Assembly: GCA_023213395.1 (NCBI GenBank)
Contig: CM041465.1
Span: 168,151,741 to 168,215,740, forward strand
Origin: Cycas panzhihuaensis
Taxonomy: Eukaryota > Cycadophyta
DNA: 64,000 bases
Reading direction: 5' to 3'
The notes beneath the pieces are model-generated. The model did not search any database. It was not told the DNA's origin and was given only the letters and a program-made list of their open reading frames with translations. Positions 23,188 through 34,261 of this stretch are shown piece after piece (the first letter of the stretch is position 1; the number at the start of each line of letters is the position of its first letter). A program made the position numbers and the translations under genes.

Positions 23188-25090
23188 ATATATATATATA
23201 TATATATACACTTACCAACTTTCTAATGAAAGATGTTTTGGATTCTCGTTTAGTTGTGTAACAATAAGGCAAGATTACAAACAATATTCTACTACCTATT
23301 ATTCCATACAACACATAACATACAAAAGAAGCGAAGGGTAAAAGGATGTGGGAGTGTTGCCTTAGAATGGAGAGCTCCACTATAATCTAGGTTTCTCCCC
23401 AAATGGAAAATAGGATCTCATAACCAAATGGTAGTTTCTTAGGAGTAAAAAGTTATGAAATAGGGTGACAAATCACCAAGCAAAGAAGCTATAAGTTTTG
23501 TGTCCAAATGTTGAACTAGTTGAAGTGTGAAGAGGAAGGATATTAACTAGCATTGAGGAGGGGATTGGCCCTACTAGAATGGGGCTTTTAGAGTCAAAAC
23601 TCAAGCCCAATGTCCTTCTTATGATCTCCTCTATCCACTTCTACCCATTCCTTTGTCAACAACTAATGATTTGGAGGATAAAACTAGCATTTTTGTGACA
23701 AGTAGAGGGGTTGCCTCTAAGGTTTATAATAGATCTACTTCTAATAACTGCAAAAGTAGTTTCTAAATCTAAAAATTATCAAGAGATATAATAAGTGATC
23801 ACAAGAATGAAATAAACTCAAGTGCTAGACAACAAAATGACTTACCTCTTAGGTGAAAGGAGGATTGATGTTGGTGAGAGTTTTGTCTTATTAAATAAGA
23901 GTTTCTACAGAAGAAATTTCTATATTAGAGAAGAGAACCAACTTTTCTTAAAACTTGATAGCTTGTGGCTGGTCTAATGTTGTTGTTGGGCTTAATCCCC
24001 TTTTCTTTCTTTTGATAAAATCTATTGGGTGCATGAATTGCAAGTAGACCTATGAAGGGTGAGAGTTTTGGAGAGAAAAATGTGGAGTTTTTTAAGAAAA
24101 TGAGTTGAAGAAGAGGAAGCAGAAGAGCTAAAAATCCATTTAAATTGAGGTTTTTATGGTCCAGGTGAGGTCTTGGGACTATTAGGGCTTGATCTTGGTC
24201 AGTCCCAAGGCCTGAGATTATGTCAGGCTATTATAGACATTTCTGGCTATATTTCAGACTATAACAGTCACACCACAAATTTAGTTATAGTACCACAAAT
24301 AAATTAGTGGTGCTACTAATATATTAGTGGAGTGCAATAATCAGAGTGGTGTAGACAAAAAAGGGAGCAAGGCACAATAATCAGAGTGGTGTAAATAAAA
24401 ATGGGAGTGGGGTGATAACAAATCAACAGATTTTAATAAAAAATGATAAATATCAATTAAAAAGGGCAAAATAAGGCATGATATGTTGCTAGGGGGCCTG
24501 AAACGCATCTCTAAAGGGTCAATAAATTGAGTTTGGGCTATTTTATGGTCTAAAAAGTGACAAAAACATGCAAGAAAACCATCGTGTTGAGCCAGAACTC
24601 AATGAAACGATGGTAACTAAGGGTACCAGGGTATAAATAGGGTCTGAACAACCAATGTCGATGATGTTTATAGGCAAATCTCATGTGGAATGAGTAGTAA
24701 GGAGCATCATTTTATGTGAAACCTTAATAAACTTCTCCTTGGTAGACCAAGGGATAAATGAGGCATGTTAAAAGGGAAAGGATATTGCAAAACAGTATGA
24801 ACATGCTAAGAATCATCTGAGATAAGTTATGAAGATGTGTGAGAAACCTATTACTAAGAGGGGATTAACCATGAGAGCTCAATGATGCCATTGGACTGGA
24901 GTCCTAGTCATCATAGGTATGAGTACACATAGGCAAGGTGATTAAGCAAGTAATCCAAGTAATCATATAAGCATACAAGCATCCTATACCATAATAACTA
25001 TAAAAATATGATAGAGTGTAAGGGATAAAATATATACCTGATCTTACCTATGTGATAGCATCCCAATCCATTCCTGGAAGTTGGGAAATA
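21637..25090 (-). repeat. 5' LTR of element E (3454 bp)
   Basis: The minus-strand LTR starts TATATTTCCCAAC (25090) and ends GCTTCCA (21637). Homology to other LTRs is patchy but includes the GGGGAAGGTAAGGAAGCCCC stem-loop (22784-22805) and the outer 400 bp, matched by fragment J at 63114-63463. Its extra length comes partly from a microsatellite at 22966-23210. No gene is called. Confidence 0.75.
22966..23210. repeat. Compound (TA)n/(TG) microsatellite in LTR E
   Basis: About 245 bp of TA repeats are interrupted by G in a regular 22-bp unit (G, 13 bases of TA, G, 7 bases of TA) repeated about five times around 22990-23090. It appears to lie at the TATA position of the LTR promoter. Open frames across it in several frames are low-complexity artefacts. 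Confidence 0.9.
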
Positions 25091-26349
25091 TAATCCTAGA
25101 GTCATAGCTCCAAGATGGTCAGAGATGGTGTCCAAGATCTAGGGAGAGAAGGATTGCCTTCAAGTATGTTATGACAGGCTAGTGGACCAGATGGCAACTA
25201 GGTCATTACAGACATAGAGAGTGACTCCTTCCCACCAGTGATTAAGGGAGGAGGGATAGGCACAAGATGAGGAGAGCAAGGCTAGTACCTTCAACAACCC
25301 AAGAGGAGTCGTAAGGGGACCTGGACCTTCGAATGGAGGATGGGACATCTTGAGGGTGACACCCTATAACTATCTCGAGGGGTTTTGTATGATGGTTTAT
25401 TTTGGTTATAGGAAAGCTTAGACCCTTAGGTGGTTTTCTATATCATGTATGCTCCTGATTAAGAAGGAAGATTATACATCCCTTGCAAGGATTTATGCTT
25501 CCTCTAGCATATTATGTCAATGTACTACTGTATTATTATTTCATACTTATGTGTGTGTGTGTGGGGGGGGGGGGGGTGCGCTAAATTGACACCTCATTTT
25601 GTTATAAGTTTTTATTTCTTATTGATGTATATTCATGCATGTGGGCACTTTGGCTTATGTTTGATGATATTATTTTACCTTATCCATGGCTCGGAGCTCA
25701 CACACTAGGCACACATATGATTACCTTAGTGTAGATAGGCATCTCATGTGGTGCTCAAATAGAGGAATCACATACCCCTTTAGGATGATGGTAGTGATCC
25801 TAGCTACTACCTTAGAATAACGAAAGAGCTTGGGTATGAAAGGAGGGCCTCTTATAGAGGTATTCACACCCAATGTAGAAGACATGCTAGGCTCTCTTAG
25901 AGCTCAAGGTGCTAACACAGGTGCTAAAAAGGGAAAGAACCTAATGGGTATAGATAGCCTAAGGGTTCTTAAAGAGTAATGAGTTTTGGTATTATTTTCT
26001 CCTTTAGGATGATAGATTGTATTTGTTATTAAATAAAGTTACCCACATAGGGCTCGATTTGTCGCGTGGTTATGGATATGAAGGGGGATCAGATATAGAT
26101 GTGAAGAAGTATCCCTCCTGGGAGAATGTCCACTACTCATAGACTGAAAGAAGGTTTGACTTGTTAGAGAGAGGGGATGATACCCTCATGGTGAAATATC
26201 ACAACCCATTTACAATAAGTAGAAATAAAGTAAATCTCAAATACATGCCATGTCCCTTATGAGGTTATATAGCATCATAGACGAAGGGTAGTTTAGGATC
26301 ATTTTGGAGCAAAGATGGGTTGCCCACTCTCCCATTAAGGAGGAAGGGA
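25091..26349. other. Post-integrase region of F with antisense-gene remnant
   Basis: Weak homology to A 1930-2460 is visible: AAGAGGAGTCGTAAGGGGA near 25301 resembles the tail of the antisense gene, and the CCCTTGCAAGGA area near 25481 matches CCCTGCAAGGA in A. No open frame survives. A (GT)n(G)n run lies at 25551-25576. The TAGTTTAGGATCATTTTGGAG segment near 26288 is shared with A and E. Confidence 0.45.
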
Positions 26350-27560
26350 TCAACTATAGAACTTCTTTAGGAATTTGTCATTTACAGCTTTGTCAAACTC
26401 AAGGCCTTCTAATGTGGCAATTCTATATGCACTATTTTTAAGGCTCTTGATGACTACAATGGGGCCCACCCATTTGAGGTAAAATTTGGATAAATGATTA
26501 TATAAATATTCTAATTTAATAACTTGGTCCCTAAGGCTTACAGGATGAGGATGCAAGTATTTGTCATGCATCCTTTGCTTCCTAGCTTTAGAGGCCAAGT
26601 TAGCTTGGTATGTCATTGGATGTTTCTCATCTAAGGCTTTGAGGTCAAGGAAGTATGCTTGATGTTGATAGTCCTCATTGACAAACCCTTTAAGGGACAC
26701 CCTTAAGGATGGGATTTGACCTTTAAGGGTAACATTGTCTCTGACCTATAAACTAGGGAGAATGGTGTGATTCCCATAGTTGTTCAAATTGAAGTATGAT
26801 AAGTCCACAAGGCTTAATACAACTAGATATGCTAATCCTTTTGGGATTGGGTAATGATCTTTTTAAGAATGTTTATTAATATTTTGTTGAAGGCCTTGAT
26901 TCGGCCATTGGCCTAAGGGTAGTAAGAGGATAAAGACTTATAATATATCATGAATTTCTCACAAATCTCATCCATTTCTTTGTTGCAAAGTGGGGTTCCA
27001 TTATCTATAATGAGGACATTGGGGACCCCAAATTGATAGATATTGGTATATAAAGGTGGTGAAAAGTTTGCCTATCATCAAAGATAAAGGGATAGATTTA
27101 GCTTATTTAGTAAAATATTTGGTAGCTGTCAGGATGAATTTATATTAGGACAAAGAAAGTGGGGTAATGGCTCCAATAAGATCCAATCCATACTGAAAGA
27201 AAGGCCTTATAGAGACCACTAAATGCAGTGCCTTGAAAGGATAATGAATAACATTTTTGTGCTCTTAACATTAACAATAACATTGAGCATAGGTATGGGC
27301 ATCTTTAAATAAGGTTAAGTAATAATAACCCATGTGTAGGATCCATTAGGCCATTGATTAGCCCCCAATGCGGGCTTCGCAAATGCCATTATGGCATTCA
27401 TGAAGACTTTGGTCGGTCTCCTTTGGGTTAACACAATGAAGGAGAATGCCATCAAATGATTATTTATATAGCACATCCTTCATGAGGAAGTATTACTGAG
27501 TAGAGGCCCTCATGCACAACTTGACCTTATCACTGGCATTAGCTAGGTATTGCTATTGGG
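26350..27560 (-). pseudogene. int: Integrase of element F
   Basis: The C-terminal part is open at 26350-26700 (116 residues), with LKALDEKHPMTYQANLASKA and a KKFYS end. The core upstream is broken. The second catalytic Asp is visible (LIIDNGTPL, near 26995). The Glu of NGQVESFNK reads as Lys (NGRIKAFNK, near 26905), so catalysis would be lost even without the stops. Confidence 0.75.
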
Positions 27561-27699
27561 TTAAGTAGCAGATTATATTGCCATATCATTTATTATAAGT
27601 TAATCGATAGGCATTGATTTATTGATGACCTAAAGTAGGCTTGTTAGGCAAGGAATCATCAATCTAAACTCTAAGGGAATTTGGTAAGGTAGTGTCTGT

Positions 27700-28363
27700 T
27701 AATTATTTTGTGACTATCATGCCTTAGACTTTTGATTCAGAGTCTTCACATTGTATTCTTATAAGAGAATGACCCACTTGCTAGTCCTTCCCATCAAGTT
27801 TTATTGTGTCATAAGATATCTCAAAGGATCAGATTGGGTGATCATGTGAGTGATGTTACCCAAGTCTAAAAGGTAGTGTCTAGACTATTTGGCAATATAA
27901 ACTATCACTAAGAATTCTTTTCTAACTAGTGGGTAGTTTAATTCTATTTCTACTAAGGTGTAACTAATAAAATAGATGGCCTTTTTGGCTTGTGAATCAT
28001 CTTTCTAGGCTAATATAGCCTCTAGAGATTCATTAGTTACTAAGGTATATATATTAAAACGATGGTAAAAAAGAGGAGGGGATAAGATAGGGGCTAATAC
28101 AAAGGCTCGTTTGAGCTCTTAGAAGGCCTCTTGGGCCCTGGGGGACTAAACAAAGGGGTCCCCTTCTTAAGCAAGTAGGTCAAAAGCTTGGAATTACTAG
28201 AAAAATTTGCCAAGAAATGACTAAAGAAACCTAATCTCCCTAAGAATGACTTGATTTTCCATTGTGTTCTTAGGGGAGGTATCTCCACTATCACTTTGAC
28301 CTTATTAGGGTCAACTTGGATTCCTTGTTTGGAAATACGGAACCCTAAGAGCTTGCTAGTCAT
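27700..28363 (-). pseudogene. RNase H region of element F pol
   Basis: The frame at 28094-28363 has the RT connection segment (KLLGFRISKQGIQVDPNKVK, SFLGRLGFFSHFLANF and LTYLLKKGTP). The RNase H part below 28090 is recognisable by alignment to B but crowded with stops and frameshifts. Confidence 0.7.
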
Positions 28364-29210
28364 TATTGTAAAGGCATATTTAAGCAGATTTAGGCTGATA
28401 TAATATTTATAGCACCTTGTAAAGATATCCTTAAGGTCTATAAGGTGATGTGCCCTTTTTTATAAAAAACCCATCATATTGTCCATAAAGACCTCAAGAA
28501 TCTTATTAATAAGGCCATAAAATATGAATTGCATAGCCCTTTAGTAGGTAGCTCTGACATTTTTCAAACTAAAGGGTATGGCTTTGTAGGCAAATGTGCC
28601 CCAAGGAGTGGTGAAGGTCATTTTGTGGTGGTCCTCGAGGGATATTTGAATTAGGTTGTAGCCAAAGAAGCCATCAATTAATGACATAACCTCAAAGTTA
28701 ATGGTATGATCAGTGATTTGCTTGATGAGGGAGGGGTAAGCTATCTTTAGGACATGCATTATTGACATCTCTAAAGTCAATGCAAATTCTAATAGTCCCA
28801 TTCTTCTTAGCAACATGTATGATGTTTGAGACCAATTTAAGGTAGTTAACGGGAGTGATAAGGCCTACATCTAACAACTTTTTAACTTCTATTTTTACTA
28901 TAGCTAATAACTTTGGGTATAGAGGGAATTACTTTTACCTCACAAGGTGAGCACCCAGGATTGTGGTAAGGTTATAAGTAACTATGTAAGGGTCTATGCC
29001 CTTTATATTTGAATAGTCCCATATGAAAATATCACGAAACTCTTACAATAACTTGGTATATGGCTCTATTTCTTGAGGAGAGCATTCCACTCCAACCTTG
29101 ATGATTTTATCAGGGGTGAGGATGATGTCCTTGGTGGATTCTATGCACACGACTTTCTCTTTCTTGAAGTGGAAGGGGGCTTGGCCAATAGGTAGATAAG
29201 GAGGAGTTGT
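28364..29210 (-). pseudogene. Reverse transcriptase of element F
   Basis: The frame at 28541-28816 shows MSLIDGFFGYNLIQISLEDHHK, FTTPWGTFAYKAIPFSLKNV and a broken ACP-like KDN region. Downstream, the catalytic box reads EVFMDNMMG (near 28480), with Asn replacing the second Asp. Upstream EVREYFL-type and FSWDYSN-type segments are visible to about 29100. It is inactive. Confidence 0.76.
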
Positions 29211-30900
29211 TAATTAGTTGTGCTCTACTAGGACAATCCAATTTCTAAGAACTTCTAGAAACCAAGTCTATGATGTCCAAAGGCAGATTAGGCACAACCC
29301 TACCAAGTGTTCCAACAGGGCCTCATCATTCTAAAATCAATCTATCCTATAGATAGTCTTGTTAAGATGAGGTTAGGAAGTAAGGAAGGAAGTGACATAC
29401 TCATAGTGATCAACCAACTAGTCGTAATAATAGGGGGACTCTTTTGAAGAGTTAGAGTACACCCTCCTATGATATCATACCCTCACTTGAGAGGGGGAGC
29501 ATTGGTTGGGATCTAGATCATAAACGATGGACCTATTATGAGGAGAAAAGGACTCAATATTCTCATCATCTTCAGAGGATGATGAGGGTTGAGGGGCTTC
29601 TAGAGTAGAATGCTTATAAGTGGGTTGGGGGTCCACGTACGTTAGTAGGTTGATAGTACATGGCCATAGGGATGAAGTAGAGGAAAGCCTAACCATGATG
29701 GTTGGGGGATGGTGACTCGATCCCACATAACTCCTATGTCAAAACATGGGACAAACTGTAAGATGAGAGGGGGTGCCCCCTTCACATGTTAAGAAGGGAG
29801 ACTTAATGAGGTGATTCTTCATAATCATCATTAGACTTGTGGTCGCCCAATATGGATAGATACCCATAGCTCCCTACATTGATGGGGGTGAAATAGACTA
29901 AACTTAGTTGTACGAGGTGCATCCTCCCCTTCTTGTGAGCCTTCAATATCAAAGGAATTAGTTATCGACAGGTCAAATGGATCCCCAACCTTATCAGATG
30001 CCCCAAAGATTGCTTGGTATGGTTGATGAGATGATTGATTAAGAGGGGGTTCGCAGGTAATAATCTTTATTTTTCCTCCATGGGCCAACTTAAGTTGTCC
30101 CCACCTAGAAGAATAAATGACCTCCATTTGGTCAAGCCATGGGTGACCTAACAAGAGGTTGTAGTCCATGTCAATATCAAGGATTATAATGTTGGTTTGT
30201 ACCATTTTATCTTCCAAGGTAAGTAAGAGCATTATCATTCCCACGGGTGTCTTCTCGCTACTATTGTAGCCTTAGAACCTCCATAAGACTAGTTCGAGGG
30301 ATACTATACCTAGCTCCTCTACCATGTGTATGGGCATGGCATTCATTGAAGAGCCATTGTCTACAACGGTCCTCTTTAACATGAACTCAGGAGTGTCAAT
30401 AGTAATAGTGAAAGGGTAGTGCCAATGGCACTACCTCTTACTAACAAAAGGAAGCTTCCTTAAGTCAAAAGAGATAGTGGGAAGACCTCAAGAGGTCATG
30501 CCCATAGAATAGATAGGGATATCCTTTTAACTAGGGGCCTCTAGAAGAAGATCCTATTACTCCAGGAAGCTTTGTAAGACATCCATCATAGACATGCCTG
30601 CAGACACGATGTGAAGCTCTTCAATGAAGGAGAATGCCTTCCCCTTCTTAGTGAGTTGAGGAAGTGCTCTTCAGAAACCATAATGCTCAAGGCAGACAGG
30701 AATAGTCTTTGAGACCATAGGGATCTCCATAGATAAGTGGTCTATGGGAGCGATCTGTTATGAGGTGGAGGCTTCTCCGGCCTCCTTCACAACTTGAGAA
30801 CATGTGACAGGGTACACTTGAGTTATTTCAAGCATTTGGATCACTCTCTTTCCTTTGTTCTTAGGTTAAGAGGATGAAGAGAATTGAGATCTTGGGCTCA
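29211..30900 (-). pseudogene. Protease and linkers of element F
   Basis: The frame at 29831-30244 carries IMLLLTLEDKM, DYNLLLGHPWLDQM and WGQLKLAHGGKIKI, and extends 137 residues. The active-site loop VDNGSSMNAMP is near 30345-30365. The frame at 29475-29726 is the acidic/Ser linker towards RT. Stops occur between the pieces. Confidence 0.74.
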
Positions 30901-32505
30901 ACGGAGGGGACAGATCCCTTGGGCCCTTCCCCTTTAGTTACTTAGAGGAAGAAGCATGGGAGTACCTTTTGTTTCTTTCCCTCATATTTGGGCTAATTGG
31001 TATTGTTTACTATGTTTTGAAAAAGGATGCTAGTGAACGGGCTACTCTAGATTGGGCTTAAAGGCCCTTCTAAGGGAGAAATCATGGCATGGCACAAGCT
31101 CAGGGTGTTGCAACTAACACTATGAATCCTCATACAAGCATTCCCCATGTACAAAACACCACTTCTTTTTAGGAGGAAATCTTGCTTTCCTCCCTTGAAA
31201 AGTTTGAGTGCTCCCACCTTTAGGTGGTAAAGTTTGGGATGTTTGGTACATGGGTCAGTGTAATTCTGAAGAAGTTTGGATGGGTTGGAGCTTCAAATCC
31301 CTAACTATCCATTCAAAAGAATGCATGGTGGAGGTAAGAGGGTCCAAGGTCCTAACAATTATACCAATAATAGGCCTAAAAAATTGTTGTTGACCCTTTT
31401 GGTCATGTGATGGATGGGCTGCCTCACGACATTGTGATTACCTTAGGAGCTTCTTAAGATTGGCTTGGATCTTAATAGCCTCCAATGCCAAACATTTATC
31501 TATGTAGAATCACACATTGTTACCCTCATCTTAAGGACTTCCACATGCATCTTGGGGTGCAAGGCATTAATAAATATATCCCTCTTTAACTTTTCATGCA
31601 AAGTTGCCTTGGAAGAGTGGAGGAGGTCATGGAATTGCCTCACAAAGCCACAATTAAGCTCCTCATGACCTTGTTTAAGTGATAAGAGGGCTTTGACCCA
31701 CTTTTAAAGGGTCGAGTCACATCAAAGTAATTGATAAATTCATTAACTAGCTATTGAAAAGTATAAATGGAGTGGGCAGGGAGATGATAGAACCATTTGA
31801 GGGTGTCTCCCTAGAGGGATTAAGGAAAAAGATTTATCAAAATGTGATCATAAGTCCGATAATCTATGCATGCCATTAAAAATACACTAACATGCTCCAT
31901 TGGGTCATGAGAAGAGGCAGCGTCAAACTTGAGAACCTCTAGAGGTGGTAATTTAGTCCTTAGCACCTCGATGGATAAACGAGTTGACCAATAGTCAATA
32001 AAGGGATGGGTATATGGTTAGGCTAATGGGTCAACATGGGAATGGGAAAATGTTGAATATGAATGCCCACCTCCTATATGTGGTAAGTAAGAGATGGCAT
32101 CATAAGGATAGTGCCCTTGTTGGTAATGGTTGTTAGGGGTAGGAGAGAAGGATATCCCTCTTAATAGACGTGAGTAAGTACCCCCCACATGAAAATCATC
32201 AAATAAGGAGGTAGGCAAGAGGGTCTTATTGCACCTCAAGGATAAGACGTATGGGGTTATAAATGTCGAGGATACCCTCTTATAGGAGTAGATAAGAAAA
32301 CATGTCAGGAAGTGCCTACATGAGGCATAGAATAAGGTTGATAGGATGTAGGATAGGGAAGGCATATGGACCCCCAAGGGGTGGGGCAACACCATAAGGA
32401 TGAAGGGGATCAACCCCATATGTGGGAAGGGTATTTGATCCCTCATGCCCCTAGGTTTGAGATGTGAATCCTAGAGGGATGAAAAGTGAAGGGTTCTATT
32501 TCAGC
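30901..32505 (-). pseudogene. gag: gag of element F (5' truncated)
   Basis: A decayed gag core lies at 31440-31930, with matches to QGHDEMNHDF and LKMG. The Pro-rich N-terminal segment at 32018-32446 reaches the GFTSQ-like position near 32465. Homology stops abruptly near 32505, so the first roughly 200 codons, leader and LTR are absent. Confidence 0.65.
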
Positions 32506-34261
32506 AAAACCTAGCCTCTCATTCACCCTTATTATATTTGGCATATTTCTTATATGGTTTCATGGAAAAATAGATGATGAGTTTCATTTCATTGTATTAG
32601 GCCAAGTTTTGATGAAGTAATGTATTATTTTTATTGATGATGTATGATGAATGATTATTTTTTTATAATTACATTATTACGTACCGATGATTGATACCTA
32701 TAGTACTAAATTCTCTCTTTCATAATCATTTTAATCTATTTCCTCTTTTTAGAACCTCTCTCGTTTTGTATTTTTATATTTTTGTCTTGATTTTACCTTT
32801 ATTTTATCTTTTCAATCAATTTTAGGCTTGTGTTTATCATTTTCATCATGTTTGGGCATCTTTTTCTCATTAATAAAGTTATTTATCTTTAAATTTATTG
32901 TTAAAAATCAATTTTTTGACTTTTAATGAGCCTCTTTTGACCTTCTAACTTATCATGTTTTTGGTCTTGCCAAAATCATGATTGATTATATTTTTAATGT
33001 AAAGTAACATTTTTGGTTGATCCAAAAATACAATTGATCATGTTTTTGACTATCATGTATGTAAAATTTATCCAACATGCTATAATTTTATATGTCATCA
33101 CCTAGAATTAAAGTAAACTTACCCTTTGTATTCCCAGAAGTAACCCTAACTAAATTATTATCTACTATTTGATTTTTAAGAGTCAAGAGAAAGAGATTTG
33201 GACTCTTTTTTTTAGATTTTTAGAGACTTTTTGAAGATTTTTGTTGTTGTGACTTAAAAGACTTTTTTTTTGAGATGCTAATGGGTGAAATCAAGAGGAG
33301 ATTTTGATGCTTTGGGTTGCTATTTCATTGATGGTTAAATTTTGATAGTTGATTCTTCAAGTTTCTTGACTTTTCTCAAGGTTTCCATCCTTAAAACTCC
33401 TTTGTTCTTGGTAAGATCTTTTGTATTTAGAATTACGATAATTTTGCTACTTATTGGGCATTGTTTATACTCAAAATTTCCCCATTCTTTCTACTAGTAT
33501 TTGTGGTGATTTTATGCTCATTTTTTCCTTGGAAATTTGGCTAAAAGATCAGCTCTTTTTATGACAAAAGGAGAGAAGACTAATGTAAAGAATGCTCATC
33601 TCCTCACTTACAAAAGAACTTCTCTTCTCCATTCTTCGATAGCTATCTAAATTCCAAGTGGTTCGCCATCCTTTTGGCTTAGTTATGGCTATAGTTTAGC
33701 CTATGGTGCTTATTTCTTTTCCTCCCTTATCAATTTTAAAGTAAGGAATTAGAGTGATTTGATAAAATGATAGAAAGGAATCTATTTCAAGGTAGAAATT
33801 TTTAAATAGGAAAGAAACCTTGGTATTGCTATTATTTGATTTCACTCTTTGGTTTACTCTTTTGCTTAAAAAGGAAATCTAAATTTGTAAATAAAATTTC
33901 CTTGGTTTAAATTAGATCATAAGAGGTTCAAGGATCCTTTTGGAGTCTAATACACTCTAATTGTGATAGAACTTCTTTGCACTTTTGCTTGTTGCTTGTA
34001 TATGAGGTTCATAGCTTGAATATAATTGGTTGCATGCATTGTTTATGATCTAAAAATAATTCATAACTGTAGTAGTTAATCTTTAAAAATGTCTCTTTTT
34101 ATTGTAGAAGCATTTCCCAAAAGAAAAATAGCATGTAATTAGAATGAAAAACCTCATATTAATATTGCATGTTATTTGAGTTTTTGGAAATTTGCATGAA
34201 TAGTTGTAAGTGAAGTTAGTTGTATTTCATAATAATTTTTCTTTTTTATTAAAAAGGTATG
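32506..34261. other. AT-rich segment of unknown origin
   Basis: About 1.75 kb separates the head-to-head gag remnants of F and G. It has no open frame of note, is rich in poly-T runs (for example 33205-33215 and 33261-33270), and matches none of the LTRs in this window that I could recognise by eye. It could be a decayed LTR or a separate insertion. No terminal repeats or target duplication could be seen. Confidence 0.4.

Larger units (their letters stand above)
17252..25090 (-). mobile_element. Tat element E, internally deleted
   Basis: The minus-strand element has a 5' LTR (21637-25090), primer site, gag and protease, then jumps to the post-integrase region. RT, RNase H and integrase are missing. 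Its left part is interrupted by the D insertion at 17251/17252. It is AT-rich and poor in CpG, so it is older than A and D. Confidence 0.78.
25091..32505 (-). mobile_element. Tat element F, old remnant without LTRs
   Basis: On minus it holds the decayed gag N-terminal part, gag core, protease, RT, RNase H, integrase and post-integrase region. It is cut at 25090 by the LTR of E and ends near 32505 inside gag. It is AT-rich with heavy stop content. Catalytic residues are lost in RT and integrase. Confidence 0.8.

Noticed and set aside
22876-23380. Overlapping open frames of Tyr/Ile repeats on both strands
   Set aside because: They translate the (TA)n/(TG) microsatellite; low complexity, present in many frames at once. 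The same applies to frames at 51065-51356.
25551-25576. G-quadruplex candidate at the G run
   Set aside because: Only one long G run after a GT repeat; no four separated G tracts, so it is plain low-complexity sequence.
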